A stretch of DNA of 64,000 nucleotides from Sphingobium amiense. GTDB lineage: Bacteria > Pseudomonadota > Alphaproteobacteria > Sphingomonadales > Sphingomonadaceae. The notes under the pieces were generated by a model. The model did not search any database. It worked only from the letters and a program-made list of their open reading frames with translations, and had not been told where the DNA came from. Shown piece after piece: positions 36,675 through 45,332 of the stretch (within the stretch, counting starts at the first letter, position 1; the number at the start of each line of letters is the position of its first letter). A program made the position numbers and the translations under genes. The stretch covers positions 1 through 64,000 of the forward strand of contig NZ_AP018666.1 in NCBI RefSeq assembly GCF_003967075.1, given 5' to 3'.

Positions 36675-39600
36675 ATGCTCTCGGTCGCCGCCGTCCGTTC
36701 CGCATCAGGCGCCGCGAACTATTTCGCGAAGGACGACTTCAAGGACAATTACTACACGGCCGATGGCTCCTCCGAGGTCAGTGCCTGGGGCGGGGCAGGG
36801 GCCGAAGCCCTCGCGCTTGAAGGCGAAGTCAGCCGCGAAAGCTTCGAGCAGATTCTGAGCGGCGTCCTGCCGAGCGGAGAGGGCGTCGCCCAGGTCGAAA
36901 ACCGGCGCAACGGTGTCGACCTCACCTTCTCCGCGCCCAAGTCCGTGTCGGTCATGGCCTATGTCGCCGGCGACAAGCGGGTGCTCGCCGCCAACATGGT
37001 CGCGGTCCAGAAAACCATGGCCTGGGTCGAGAAGAATCTCGCCGAAGGGCGCAAGGACGTCGAGGGTCGCAAGGTGCCGGTGCCGACCGGCAAGCTCGTC
37101 TATGCGCTGTTCCAGCACGACACCAGTCGCGCGCTCGATCCGCAGGCCCATGTCCACTCCGTCATCGCCAATCTGACCCAGATGCCCGACGGCAAATGGC
37201 AGGCGCTGCACGCCGACAAGATCTGGTCGAATAACGCGGTCGTCGGGGCGATCTACCACGCCTACCTGCGCGCCGGGCTGGAGAAGCTCGGCTACCAGGT
37301 CGAGCTCAAGGGCAAGCACGGCACGTTCGAGATCATGGGCGTGCCCAAGGCGATCATCGATGCCTTCAGCCAACGGCGCGAGGCGATCCTCGAGAAGGCG
37401 GCCGAGCTCGGCATCGTCTCGGCCAAGGGGCGCGACGGCGTGACCACCACCACCCGCGATCCCAAGCTCAATGTCGAGGACCGCGACGGGCTCCTCAAAG
37501 GATGGATCGACAAGGCGGCGGAGCTCGGGTTCGACGGCAAAGGACTGCTCGCCTCGGCGCTGGCCCGGGCAGGGCAGGGCGCCGCCGACAACAAGCTGGA
37601 GCGGGGCTTCCGGGCGGTCACCGACGCGATCGCCGGCGCGCGCGATCTCATCGGCGGCTTCCTTCGCTCGCCCGATCCGCTGATCGACAGCGGCCTTGCC
37701 CGCGCCACCAAATCGCCGGCCGTCGCCCGGACGCAATTGGCGGTAGCCTCGGCCGTCCGCATCCTCGCCGAACGCGAGGCGGCGTTCGACGTCAACAAGC
37801 TCTCCAAGACCGCGCTGGACCTCGGCCTGAAGGGCGTCACCATCGAGACGGTCGAGCACCGGATCGAGCAGCTCTACGACAACCGCCAGCTAATCCCCGG
37901 TGTCGCCCGCGCCGGCGACAAGGGCGTCCGGATGGTGACCACCCAGGAGGCGCTGCGCACCGAGGAAGCCGTTCTCAAGGCGGTCGATGCGGGCGTGGGC
38001 AAGGCGGTGCCGATACTCCCCGCGCAGGATGGGCCCGCCCGCCTGCAGGAGGTCGCCGATCGCCCGCTCAATGCGGGGCAGCTCGCAGCCGCGACCCTGA
38101 TCCTCTCCTCCGAAGATCGGACCGTGACTGTCCAGGGCGTCGCCGGCGCCGGGAAGTCGACCATGCTGCAGGCGGTTGCCCGGATCGCGGAAGGCGAAGG
38201 CAAGGATGTGCTGGGCCTGGCCTTCCAGAACAAGATGGTCGCCGACCTCGCCGAAGGGGCCGGGATCAAGAGCCAGACGATCGCCTCGTTCGTGCTCGCC
38301 AACGAGCGCTACCTGACCGAGCGCGATACGCCGCGCTACGAGGAGGCGCGCGAGCGGCTCGGCGGCGCGATGCTGGTCGTGGACGAGACCTCGATGGTCT
38401 CCAGCGCCGACATGCTGAAGCTTCACAGCATCGTCGAGGCGCTCGGCATCGACAAGCTCGTGCTGGTTGGCGATCGCCAGCAGCTCTCCTCGATCGACGC
38501 CGGCAAGTCCTTCGCGATGATCCAGGCCGCCGGCGGCACGATGGCCCGAATGGACGAGAATATCCGTCAGCGGACCGACACGCTGCGCACCGTCGCCGCG
38601 CTCGCCAATGTCGGTAAGGCGGGCGAGGCGATGAAGGTGCTGGGCGATAACGTCCACGAAAGCGCGAACCCGCCCGAAGAGGCCGCCGACAGGTGGCTCG
38701 CGCTGGGGGCGGACGACCGTGCCGCGACCCAGGTGTTTGCGTCTGGCCGGGAGTCCCGCGCCATCATCAACCAGCGCATCCAGGACGGCCTTGCCGCCGA
38801 GGGCACCGTGCGGGGCGAGGGCATCCATCTCATCGTCTATGACCGCGTGAACCTGACCCGCGAGGAGCTTCGCTACGCCGCCAGCTATCGGCCCGGCCTC
38901 ACCCTCGATGTCGGCCGCGGCGGCGCGCAGGACGTCGGGCTCGCGCAGGGACGCTATGACGTCTCCAGGGTGCTGCCCTCGGGCAAGGTCGAACTGGTCG
39001 ATGGGCGCCGCAAGATTCGCTTCGACCCGCAGCGCCTCTCGCCCACCGAAAAGCGGGACCGGCTCGAACTCACCGAGAAGAAGGATCTGCATGTCCGCGA
39101 GGGGGATCGCATCCGCTGGACCGCGAACGACAAGCCGCGCGACCTGCACAACGCGGCGCTCGCCCGGATCATCTCGGCCGATGCCTCGGGCATCACCGTC
39201 GAGACGGCGGGCAATCAGACCCTGACATTGGCGCCGGGCGATCCGATGCTCTCGCGTTTGGACCTCGCCTACGCGCTCAACATGCACATGGCGCAGGGCA
39301 TCACCACCGACAAGGCGATCACGGTCATGGACAGCCATGAGCGCAACCTGTCGAACCAGCGCCTGTTCAATGTGGGCGTGACGCGGGTGCGCGACGAACT
39401 CACCATGATCGTGGACGATAAGGAAAAGCTCGAACGCCAGCTCGACCACAATGCCGGCAACAAGACCTCGGCCCTAGAGACGGTCGGCCGCCTCGATATC
39501 GACGGCAAGAAGGGCGGCGCCAAGCCGGTGAAGTTCGATCCCGGCCCGATCGACGGGATCAACCTCGCGGATCAGCCGGACATCCTCGCCGATCTTCCCC

Positions 39601-39734
39601 CCCTTCCGGACGGGCCGCTTGAGCCCGCAGCACCGATCAAGGGCGACGGCCTCAAGGCGCCCCCGGATCTCAAGCCCGAAAAGGCAGACCTGCTGCCGCC
39701 GCTGCCCGAGCGCAGCCTGGGCCTTGCTCTTTGA
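36675..39734 (+). CDS. MobF-family conjugative relaxase/helicase (TrwC/TraI-like)
   Basis: This is a 1019-residue protein. The N-terminal relaxase domain (1-300) starts MLSVAAVRSASGAANYFAKD, with the catalytic Tyr pair YY at residues 26-27 and the metal-binding three-His motif ending AHVHSVIAN (about 157-165). The helicase half has Walker A GVAGAGKSTM (about 490), Walker B VVDETSMVS (about 572) and later motifs such as ALNMHMAQGITTDKA. It nicks oriT, stays bound to the 5' end and unwinds the plasmid. The C-terminal 60 residues are Pro-rich. It completes an R388-like order with the two preceding genes. Confidence 0.93.
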   Translation: MLSVAAVRSASGAANYFAKDDFKDNYYTADGSSEVSAWGGAGAEALALEGEVSRESFEQILSGVLPSGEGVAQVENRRNGVDLTFSAPKSVSVMAYVAGDKRVLAANMVAVQKTMAWVEKNLAEGRKDVEGRKVPVPTGKLVYALFQHDTSRALDPQAHVHSVIANLTQMPDGKWQALHADKIWSNNAVVGAIYHAYLRAGLEKLGYQVELKGKHGTFEIMGVPKAIIDAFSQRREAILEKAAELGIVSAKGRDGVTTTTRDPKLNVEDRDGLLKGWIDKAAELGFDGKGLLASALARAGQGAADNKLERGFRAVTDAIAGARDLIGGFLRSPDPLIDSGLARATKSPAVARTQLAVASAVRILAEREAAFDVNKLSKTALDLGLKGVTIETVEHRIEQLYDNRQLIPGVARAGDKGVRMVTTQEALRTEEAVLKAVDAGVGKAVPILPAQDGPARLQEVADRPLNAGQLAAATLILSSEDRTVTVQGVAGAGKSTMLQAVARIAEGEGKDVLGLAFQNKMVADLAEGAGIKSQTIASFVLANERYLTERDTPRYEEARERLGGAMLVVDETSMVSSADMLKLHSIVEALGIDKLVLVGDRQQLSSIDAGKSFAMIQAAGGTMARMDENIRQRTDTLRTVAALANVGKAGEAMKVLGDNVHESANPPEEAADRWLALGADDRAATQVFASGRESRAIINQRIQDGLAAEGTVRGEGIHLIVYDRVNLTREELRYAASYRPGLTLDVGRGGAQDVGLAQGRYDVSRVLPSGKVELVDGRRKIRFDPQRLSPTEKRDRLELTEKKDLHVREGDRIRWTANDKPRDLHNAALARIISADASGITVETAGNQTLTLAPGDPMLSRLDLAYALNMHMAQGITTDKAITVMDSHERNLSNQRLFNVGVTRVRDELTMIVDDKEKLERQLDHNAGNKTSALETVGRLDIDGKKGGAKPVKFDPGPIDGINLADQPDILADLPPLPDGPLEPAAPIKGDGLKAPPDLKPEKADLLPPLPERSLGLAL

Positions 39735-39780
39735 TGACGAACGGTCGGCGCGGTGCCGGCTGAAAGCAAGGAGAGTGACG

Positions 39781-39981
39781 ATGGCATGGGATTTTGACGA
39801 AGGCGGCAAGTTCGGCAGCGAGAAGGCCGCCGAGGACTATGCCCGGCGCAACGGCCTCAGCAATGCGGACTTCCGCACCCGGCGCAAGGGTGATGAGGTC
39901 GAGCTGGAGATCCGCCGCTCCGCCATCGACGGCCGAAACCTTCGTGACGCGGGCGAAGGCCGCAAGGGCGGTTGGTTTTGA
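39781..39981 (+). CDS. Small hypothetical protein
   Basis: The 66-residue protein (MAWDFDEGGKFGSEKAAEDY...) is charged and ends GEGRKGGWF. AAGGAGAG lies seven bases before ATG 39781. It is 46 bases behind the relaxase gene on the same strand and is probably in the same operon. Function unknown. Confidence 0.6.
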   Translation: MAWDFDEGGKFGSEKAAEDYARRNGLSNADFRTRRKGDEVELEIRRSAIDGRNLRDAGEGRKGGWF

Positions 39982-40026
39982 TCCGGACGTCGGCGGCCCG
40001 GACATTCGGCAGGAGGCGGCTGTCCA

Positions 40027-40663
40027 ATGGGCATCGATGATCGCGACTATATGCGAGCGCGCCACAGACAGCGCGCCAACCGGACGAGATGGAACGAGGG
40101 TAGGGGGCGGATCGAGGCGGCCTGGCTTGATCCGCGCCACCAGCGATATCGCCGACAACCGTCTGCGGCGGCGATCGCTGTCCGTTTCGCCCTGCCGGTG
40201 CTGAGCCTGCTGCTGATCCTGATCCCATTCTATGGGGACGCGCAGCGTCATGGCTGGATTCCTGATCTCGAGCCGGCGCAGCCGTTTCCGGAGCGGGTCG
40301 GTTACGGTTGGGGCCAATGTTATCGGTCTGATCAAACGCAGCAATCTCACGATCGAGGCAGCCGATTCCAACACGGTGGTGCAATTGGTGGACCCGGATA
40401 CGAACGCCCATGCACTGTCGATCTATGTTGCCGCCAATGACCGGGTGTCCCTGCCGGTGCCTGCGGGTACGTACCGGGTCCGCCTGATCGAGGGGCGGAA
40501 GTGGCACGGCGCGAGGCGCTATTTCGGGCCGAACACATCCTACGAGACGGTGGCCAGTCTGATAGAGTTCACGCCGACGATGGGTCACGTCATCGACCTG
40601 CATCGTCGGCCCGGCGGCAATCTGGAGACGCGGATGATGGGCTCTCGACCAGCGCCGCTTTGA
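40027..40663 (+). pseudogene. Membrane-anchored conserved protein, frameshifted
   Basis: The first frame (from ATG 40027) encodes a basic N-terminus, a membrane segment (AAIAVRFALPVLSLLLILIP, about 48-67) and PERVG. Near 40305 the sensible sequence moves to the +1 frame (VTVGANVIGLIKRSNLTIEA ... HVIDLHRRPGGNLETRM) and runs to 40663. Deleting one G in GTCGGTT would join the halves into about 211 residues. Either the gene is inactive or the base is a sequencing error. The product would be an inner-membrane protein with a periplasmic beta domain, probably tied to the transfer operon. Confidence 0.7.
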
Positions 40664-40698
40664 CCGGGGCGGCCCGCCCCACCAGAACCTAAGATGCC

Positions 40699-40743
40699 AT
40701 CAATGACACTTTACCCCGAAACGCCTGGTAGAGTGTCATTGAT
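40699..40743 (+). promoter_or_regulatory. 16/17-bp palindrome at transfer-region/defence-island boundary
   Basis: ATCAATGACACTTTACC (40699-40715) and GGTAGAGTGTCATTGAT (40727-40743) pair with one mismatch around 11 bases. The right arm extends into the smaller palindrome TGTCA-TTGA-TGACA (40734-40747), partly mirrored by TGCCATCAATGACA on the left. Two operator-like sites in this arrangement are seen for dimeric repressors. It is also the exact place where gene content changes from transfer to defence-like genes. Confidence 0.65.
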
Positions 40744-40840
40744 GACAATCATTCGACGAGGGAAAGTGCGTCCATGATGCTTGGGCCAGGCAGGCATGTT
40801 AGCGAGGGCGACCACCATAACGACGAGAATCGCTACCTGA

Positions 40841-42499
40841 ATGCCGCACCAAATCTTCTATTCCTGGCAAAGCGACACGGAGAACCGGATCGGTCGCGGC
40901 TTGATTCAGTGGGCGCTGGACCGCGCCATTCGAACCGTCAATGCGGACGCCGACGTTGATCCCGCCGATCGTGAGCTTCGCGCCGATCGCGACACTGTGA
41001 ATGTGCCGGGCATGCCGCCGCTCGCGGACACCATCTTCGGAAAGATCGACCGGGCGGTCGCCTTCCTGTCCGACCTCACGCACGTTGCCACGCGCGCCAA
41101 GGGCCAGCTCTCGCCCAACCCCAATGTCCTGCTCGAGCATGGCTGGGCGCTAAAATCGCGCGGGTGGGGCAGGATGATCGGCGTCATGAACACAGCGATG
41201 GGCCATCCCGACGAGCATCCTCTTCCGTTCGACCTCACCCATTTCAAACGGCCGATCCTCTTCCACTGTCCGGCCGACGCGACCGACGAGGAGCGCCAGG
41301 CGGCGCGGGCAGGGCTTCAGAAGGATCTGGAGAGCGCTCTTCGCCTGATTCTCGACGACGAGGTTCTTATGGCGGCTGCGCCGCCGGCCGAACCTCACCC
41401 TCATGATGTTGAGCTGTTGCAGCGGTATCGCCAGCAAATCCCGGAGCTGCTGCGCCAGTTCCTGCGCGAGCATAATTTCGGGACGCCCTATCCGCGCAAG
41501 GCACTCGATCCCCTCGATGATATGGCTGCTACCTGGGCGGGCGCTGCCTTCGATTTCGAGGACACCGCGCTACAGGAGGCCGCCATGGCGCTTCGCGCGG
41601 CGAACACCTCTCTCATGGAGCTGGTCTATGAGCGCATCCATGTGATGGACCGGAACCCCAACATGGTCTGGCCGAAGACCGACTATGACGTGCGGCACGG
41701 CACGCAGCAGGTCACCCTGGATGCGATCCGGGAACTCAATGCGCGCGCCGGAACGCTGATCGGCGCGATAGATGCGTTCGAGAAGGTTGGGCGCTCCCGA
41801 ATTCGTGTCGCGCCGCCGGCGCCAACGGCGCCGCAGGTGGATCCCCGCTGGGAGGCCGCGCGGACCGCGATTTCAGAGCTGGCGGCGGACCGGATGCGAG
41901 GAGGGCTTCCCGAGATCGTCGCCATGCCCAGCATGACGCTGCGCATTGTGCCGCTCGCTGCGATGGATCGGCCGGCTCTCGATCCAAAGACCGTCCTCGC
42001 TGCGGCGCTCCGCTTTCCGCCTGACAGCCAGGTCCGGGTTCAGTCAGATTCGGATGAGCGCCAATGGTGGAGCTATGGCCTGCCGCTCATTCAGACCGAA
42101 AATAACCCGGAGACCCGGTGGCGCACGCGCCTTGTTCGACCCGGCCTGATTGAATTCGAGGCGATGATCGGCGCCCGGATCGACGATGATCCCGAGATCC
42201 TGGTGAATGGTCGCGAGCTGGAAGCATCGATCGCCGCCCATCTCGAGCGTCTTGCCGCCGTGCTCGCCGACGTGGGCCTGGCCGGTTCCGGCCTCGTTTC
42301 CATCGCATTCCGGGGAGTGGAAGACGTCCAGTTGACGCGCGCCCGCGGTGGCGGTCGCAAGATCCGAAAGCCCGAGCTGTTCCTGCCTGAGCTTCAGGTG
42401 ACCGATCTAGCCGCGCCGATGCAGCCGCAGCTGCAGGAGCAATTCAATATCCGCTGGCAGGCGTCGGGCTGGGCCGACGGCTCGCCGTCGTTCGACTGA
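40841..42499 (+). CDS. TIR-like N-terminal domain protein, putative defence effector
   Basis: The 552-residue protein has an N-terminal domain (about 1-165) of TIR/flavodoxin-like type: HQIFYSWQSDTENRIG, IFGKIDRAVAFLSDLT, then NPNVLLEHGWALKSRGW and MIGVMNTAMG. Domains with the FYSWQSD start and the conserved NVLLEHG-type helix occur in bacterial defence genes and are thought to bind or cleave nucleotides, possibly NAD. The remaining about 385 residues are helical then beta-rich and are not recognised; they may sense the trigger. Its stop is 4 bases before the next gene, a nuclease-like protein, so the two form an operon. Confidence 0.75.
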   Translation: MPHQIFYSWQSDTENRIGRGLIQWALDRAIRTVNADADVDPADRELRADRDTVNVPGMPPLADTIFGKIDRAVAFLSDLTHVATRAKGQLSPNPNVLLEHGWALKSRGWGRMIGVMNTAMGHPDEHPLPFDLTHFKRPILFHCPADATDEERQAARAGLQKDLESALRLILDDEVLMAAAPPAEPHPHDVELLQRYRQQIPELLRQFLREHNFGTPYPRKALDPLDDMAATWAGAAFDFEDTALQEAAMALRAANTSLMELVYERIHVMDRNPNMVWPKTDYDVRHGTQQVTLDAIRELNARAGTLIGAIDAFEKVGRSRIRVAPPAPTAPQVDPRWEAARTAISELAADRMRGGLPEIVAMPSMTLRIVPLAAMDRPALDPKTVLAAALRFPPDSQVRVQSDSDERQWWSYGLPLIQTENNPETRWRTRLVRPGLIEFEAMIGARIDDDPEILVNGRELEASIAAHLERLAAVLADVGLAGSGLVSIAFRGVEDVQLTRARGGGRKIRKPELFLPELQVTDLAAPMQPQLQEQFNIRWQASGWADGSPSFD

Positions 42500-42503
42500 C
42501 CGG

Positions 42504-44135
42504 GTGCGCGCTGTGGAGCTCAAGCCCCCGTCACCGGAAGAGGGAGATGCCGGTCTTCAGGCGTTCCGTGAGGCAGCCAAGCTCCATGAGGATACGTTGC
42601 GCAGCCGGATGTCCCGCGAATTCTATCGAAAGGACCTGGCAAAGTGGCAGAAACTCTACGCGACGCTCGCAGGGAAACGCGCGGCAGGCTCGGCAACGGC
42701 CGTTCATTTCACTCGACTATCGGCGCTCTGCGGTGAGCTGCTGACAGAATATGGACCGGAGGCGCCGCCCAAGAAGCGGGTGCCCAAGGCGGTGGAGCCG
42801 GTGCCGTTGAGCTATCCCGACTTCCCCGACGACATTACCCATCGCATTCACTTCCTCGAAGGGCCGGGGATCCGGCGGCAACGCGCCGTTAAGCTTTCCG
42901 TCCATGCGCCGGGCATCTTCCGGCAGATCTCGGCGCGTGGCCGCGTCCTGCTCTCGATCGGGGTCCGTCAGGATCAGGTCCGGCTGTTCGAGCGCATCGT
43001 TGAAGCTATCGGCGATCTCGCCATGGCTGATTACGCCGCCGCGGGATTCGACATCGGCTATGTGATGCGGCCCGATGGAATCGCCCAAGGTCAGTCCTGG
43101 ACGCCCAATCCCCTCGATCCAGCCTTGCCGACTGCCCGCGTATGGGAAGACAATCAACGGGCCCGGAGTTACGGATTGCAGGCACGCCTGCTTGGCGACC
43201 AATGGCGTGGCGCTGACGGCACCGGCCTCCCAGGTGATCTTCCGGATGTCGATGGCGAACCTTGGGATCCCGATCCGCATTGGCAGCGCGTTCTTGAACT
43301 CACACAGGCTGATCGGCTCGACGAGGCACTTACGCTGGTCGAGGCGGTGCCCGGCCGCGATCGTGAGCCTCTGTTCGACGAGGTCATCTATCTCAGATTC
43401 CTGACAGGATCGCCGCTGCGCGCGCAGGATATTCGCGTACTGGCGCGCAAACATGCGGAATCATCGCTCATTGCGGGGCGTCTGCTGGAGGAATTCGAGG
43501 CATTCCTGGGCCATCTCGATGCGCAATTCACGCTGGAGCCGCCTGTCCTGGAGGAAATGATCAGGCTTCGGCCGGATTTCGGGTCGACCATGATACCGCC
43601 CATGCCGCCCGCTTCGGATTGGGCCGCCTATCGGCGTCATATGGCGCAGTTCACGAACCACGGTGCGCGGCGCGGCCGGATTTTCTCCATCAACATCGGG
43701 GCCGCCGACACCGGGGCATCCGCGTTCTTTGCGACCGCCATGGTCGCTGCCGAAGAGGCGTTCCGCCGCGAGAGGTCGATTCCCGAGATCGGACGGGGCT
43801 GGGTGTCCGAGGTGGCGCTGCTCGATCTGGTTCGAACCCTATGGCCCTCCGCGGTCCATCAATGGCGCCCGGCGTTCCTCGGCATGCAGTCCGTCGATAT
43901 CCATGTGCCGGAGCTGGGCCTCGCCATCGAGTATCAGGGGCAGCAGCACTACGCGCCCGTGACGCTCTTCGGCGGCGAAGAGGGGTTCAAGCTCACGCAA
44001 TTCCGCGACGAGAAAAAGCGCGCGCTGCTGGCTCGCCACGGTGTGCGGCTCCTTGAATGGCGCTTTGATGTTCGGATCACCAGGGCAGAGCTGATCGCTC
44101 AGATGGCGGCGATGGAAATCCAGATCCCGGACTAG
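42504..44135 (+). CDS. Protein with C-terminal PD-(D/E)XK/Vsr-like endonuclease domain
   Basis: The 543-residue protein starts at GTG 42504. Residues 1-400 are helical and unrecognised. The last 120 residues contain HQWRPAFLGMQSVDIHVPEL, then LAIEYQGQQHY (E near 475, Q-G) and KKRALLARHGVRLLEWRF. This D...E-x-Q/K arrangement with EYQGQQHY is typical of small PD-(D/E)XK nucleases related to Vsr and DUF559 proteins. Four-base spacing behind the TIR-like gene implies joint expression. The pair looks like sensor plus nuclease, a layout common in antiphage systems, but I know no named system with this combination. Confidence 0.72.
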   Translation: MRAVELKPPSPEEGDAGLQAFREAAKLHEDTLRSRMSREFYRKDLAKWQKLYATLAGKRAAGSATAVHFTRLSALCGELLTEYGPEAPPKKRVPKAVEPVPLSYPDFPDDITHRIHFLEGPGIRRQRAVKLSVHAPGIFRQISARGRVLLSIGVRQDQVRLFERIVEAIGDLAMADYAAAGFDIGYVMRPDGIAQGQSWTPNPLDPALPTARVWEDNQRARSYGLQARLLGDQWRGADGTGLPGDLPDVDGEPWDPDPHWQRVLELTQADRLDEALTLVEAVPGRDREPLFDEVIYLRFLTGSPLRAQDIRVLARKHAESSLIAGRLLEEFEAFLGHLDAQFTLEPPVLEEMIRLRPDFGSTMIPPMPPASDWAAYRRHMAQFTNHGARRGRIFSINIGAADTGASAFFATAMVAAEEAFRRERSIPEIGRGWVSEVALLDLVRTLWPSAVHQWRPAFLGMQSVDIHVPELGLAIEYQGQQHYAPVTLFGGEEGFKLTQFRDEKKRALLARHGVRLLEWRFDVRITRAELIAQMAAMEIQIPD

Positions 44136-44653
44136 ACGGCAAGCCTCTTCTGCCTCGGGCCGCCGTTTATTTCCTCGACGATGAAGGTGCGGGCCGGCGG
44201 TGTTTCGAGAAGGTCGATCTCTGGGAGCAGGTGGTCGAGCCATTGCATGCGTTGCCGGCGCAGGATGATGGCATCGTGTCGATCCTGATAGTGGCTGACT
44301 TCAGGATTGGCCGCGACGGTGATGACCCGGAAGGACAGGGGCCACTCTGCCATGGCCGGCTCCCAGATCGCCGCGAGATAGAAGAAATTGCCGTCTTCGA
44401 GCCGCACCCGATACTGCTTGCCGCCGCTAACGGTCATGTGGAATTCCGAGGCGGGCACCAGACAGCGCTGGCTGGGGAAGATCTGGCCCTCCGAGCGCAC
44501 GAAGCGGAAGGAGGCCCCGCCGCTGAAGCGTGGATTGGAGCCCCACCGGGCCTCGACCATTTCCATTTCTTGCATATCGTCCGGATTTCGCCGGATGATG
44601 GGCAAGAGCTTTTCGAGGGGGGCCTCGGAGTCGAACGGTGTTGGCGTCGCCAT
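44132..44653 (-). CDS. SRAP (YedK/HMCES)-like protein lacking the catalytic Cys
   Basis: The 173-residue protein shows the SRAP fold core (ARWGSNPRF, FPSQRCLVPASEF, FYLAAIWEP, ITVAANPEVSHYQDRHDAIIL). SRAP proteins normally start Met-Cys, and Cys2 forms the link to abasic sites; this one starts MATPTPF and has no Cys there. The catalytic His position in H-x-R appears as Q (YQDR). The Glu in SEF is kept. It shares an SOS box with the divergent canonical SRAP gene. It is probably a non-catalytic DNA-binding partner or decaying paralogue. Its stop overlaps the stop of the opposing nuclease gene. Confidence 0.78.
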   Translation of the reverse strand: MATPTPFDSEAPLEKLLPIIRRNPDDMQEMEMVEARWGSNPRFSGGASFRFVRSEGQIFPSQRCLVPASEFHMTVSGGKQYRVRLEDGNFFYLAAIWEPAMAEWPLSFRVITVAANPEVSHYQDRHDAIILRRQRMQWLDHLLPEIDLLETPPARTFIVEEINGGPRQKRLAV

Positions 44654-44658
44654 GACAA

Positions 44659-44673
44659 GAACATATATAGAAC
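44659..44673 (+). promoter_or_regulatory. LexA (SOS) box between divergent SRAP genes
   Basis: GAACATATATAGAAC is an exact GAAC-N7-GAAC, the complement of the alphaproteobacterial LexA motif GTTC-N7-GTTC. It is 6 bases from the minus-strand start and 38 bases from the plus-strand start, so LexA would repress both. Confidence 0.85.
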
Positions 44674-44710
44674 GACGATGAGTCGCAAGGACCAGTGGAA
44701 CGGATGACCG

Positions 44711-45328
44711 ATGTGCAATGATTATCGCCTGGAGGTCGATATCGCCTCGATCGTTGAGGATTTCGACGACCTCAAGATCAAGATCAAAATGCCCGAAGGG
44801 ACGCCCAATGTCGCGGCCCGCGCAGACATCAACATCAGCGACGTCGCGCCTATCGTGCGCAGCGGCGAGGGCAGGGGATCGGGCGAGCTCGTCAATCGGC
44901 GATGGAGCTGGCCTGGCCAGAATGGGCGGCCGGTCTATAATTTCCGCTCCGAGGGCCGCGAGTTCACTTCGCACCGCTGCCTCATTCCGGCCGACGGTTT
45001 CTATGAGTTCACGGCGCCGCTCGAACCGGGCCAGAAGCGCAAGACAAAATGGCTGTTCACGATGAAGGACCATCCCTGGTTCTGCATCGCCGGCATCTGG
45101 CGATCGCATCCGGAAATCGGCGAGGCGTTCACCATGCTGACGATGGAGCCCGGCGAGGATGTCGCGCCCTATCATTCCCGTCAGATCATCCCGCTACCGC
45201 GCGACCGGTGGGCCGACTGGCTTGATCCCTCAGTACCAGCAGAGGAGGTGCTTGGCCTCCTGCCGAAGGGCAGCCTCCTGCCGCTGCAGGTCTATCCACC
45301 GGCCGCGGCGCAAGCGTCGCTGCTTTGA
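44711..45328 (+). CDS. SOS response-associated peptidase (SRAP/YedK family)
   Basis: The 205-residue protein has the full SRAP signature: MCNDYRL (catalytic Cys2), SHRCLIPADGFYEF with the catalytic Glu, FCIAGIWRS, and PYHSRQIIPL with the active-site His. The family forms a stable thiazolidine link with abasic sites in single-stranded DNA and so protects them from error-prone processing. Expression from the SOS box at 44659 matches this. Plasmid carriage alongside imuAB-dnaE2 suggests a mobile DNA-damage tolerance set. Confidence 0.9.
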   Translation: MCNDYRLEVDIASIVEDFDDLKIKIKMPEGTPNVAARADINISDVAPIVRSGEGRGSGELVNRRWSWPGQNGRPVYNFRSEGREFTSHRCLIPADGFYEFTAPLEPGQKRKTKWLFTMKDHPWFCIAGIWRSHPEIGEAFTMLTMEPGEDVAPYHSRQIIPLPRDRWADWLDPSVPAEEVLGLLPKGSLLPLQVYPPAAAQASLL

Positions 45329-45332
45329 GGTC

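Noticed and set aside
37890..39449. A 519-codon minus-strand open frame opposite the relaxase
   Set aside because: Shadow of the MobF relaxase; compositionally biased and lacking a ribosome site.
44132..45175. A 347-codon minus-strand frame covering both SRAP genes
   Set aside because: Its first half is antisense to the canonical SRAP gene at 44711 and has no sensible protein pattern; the real gene starts at ATG 44653, next to the SOS box.
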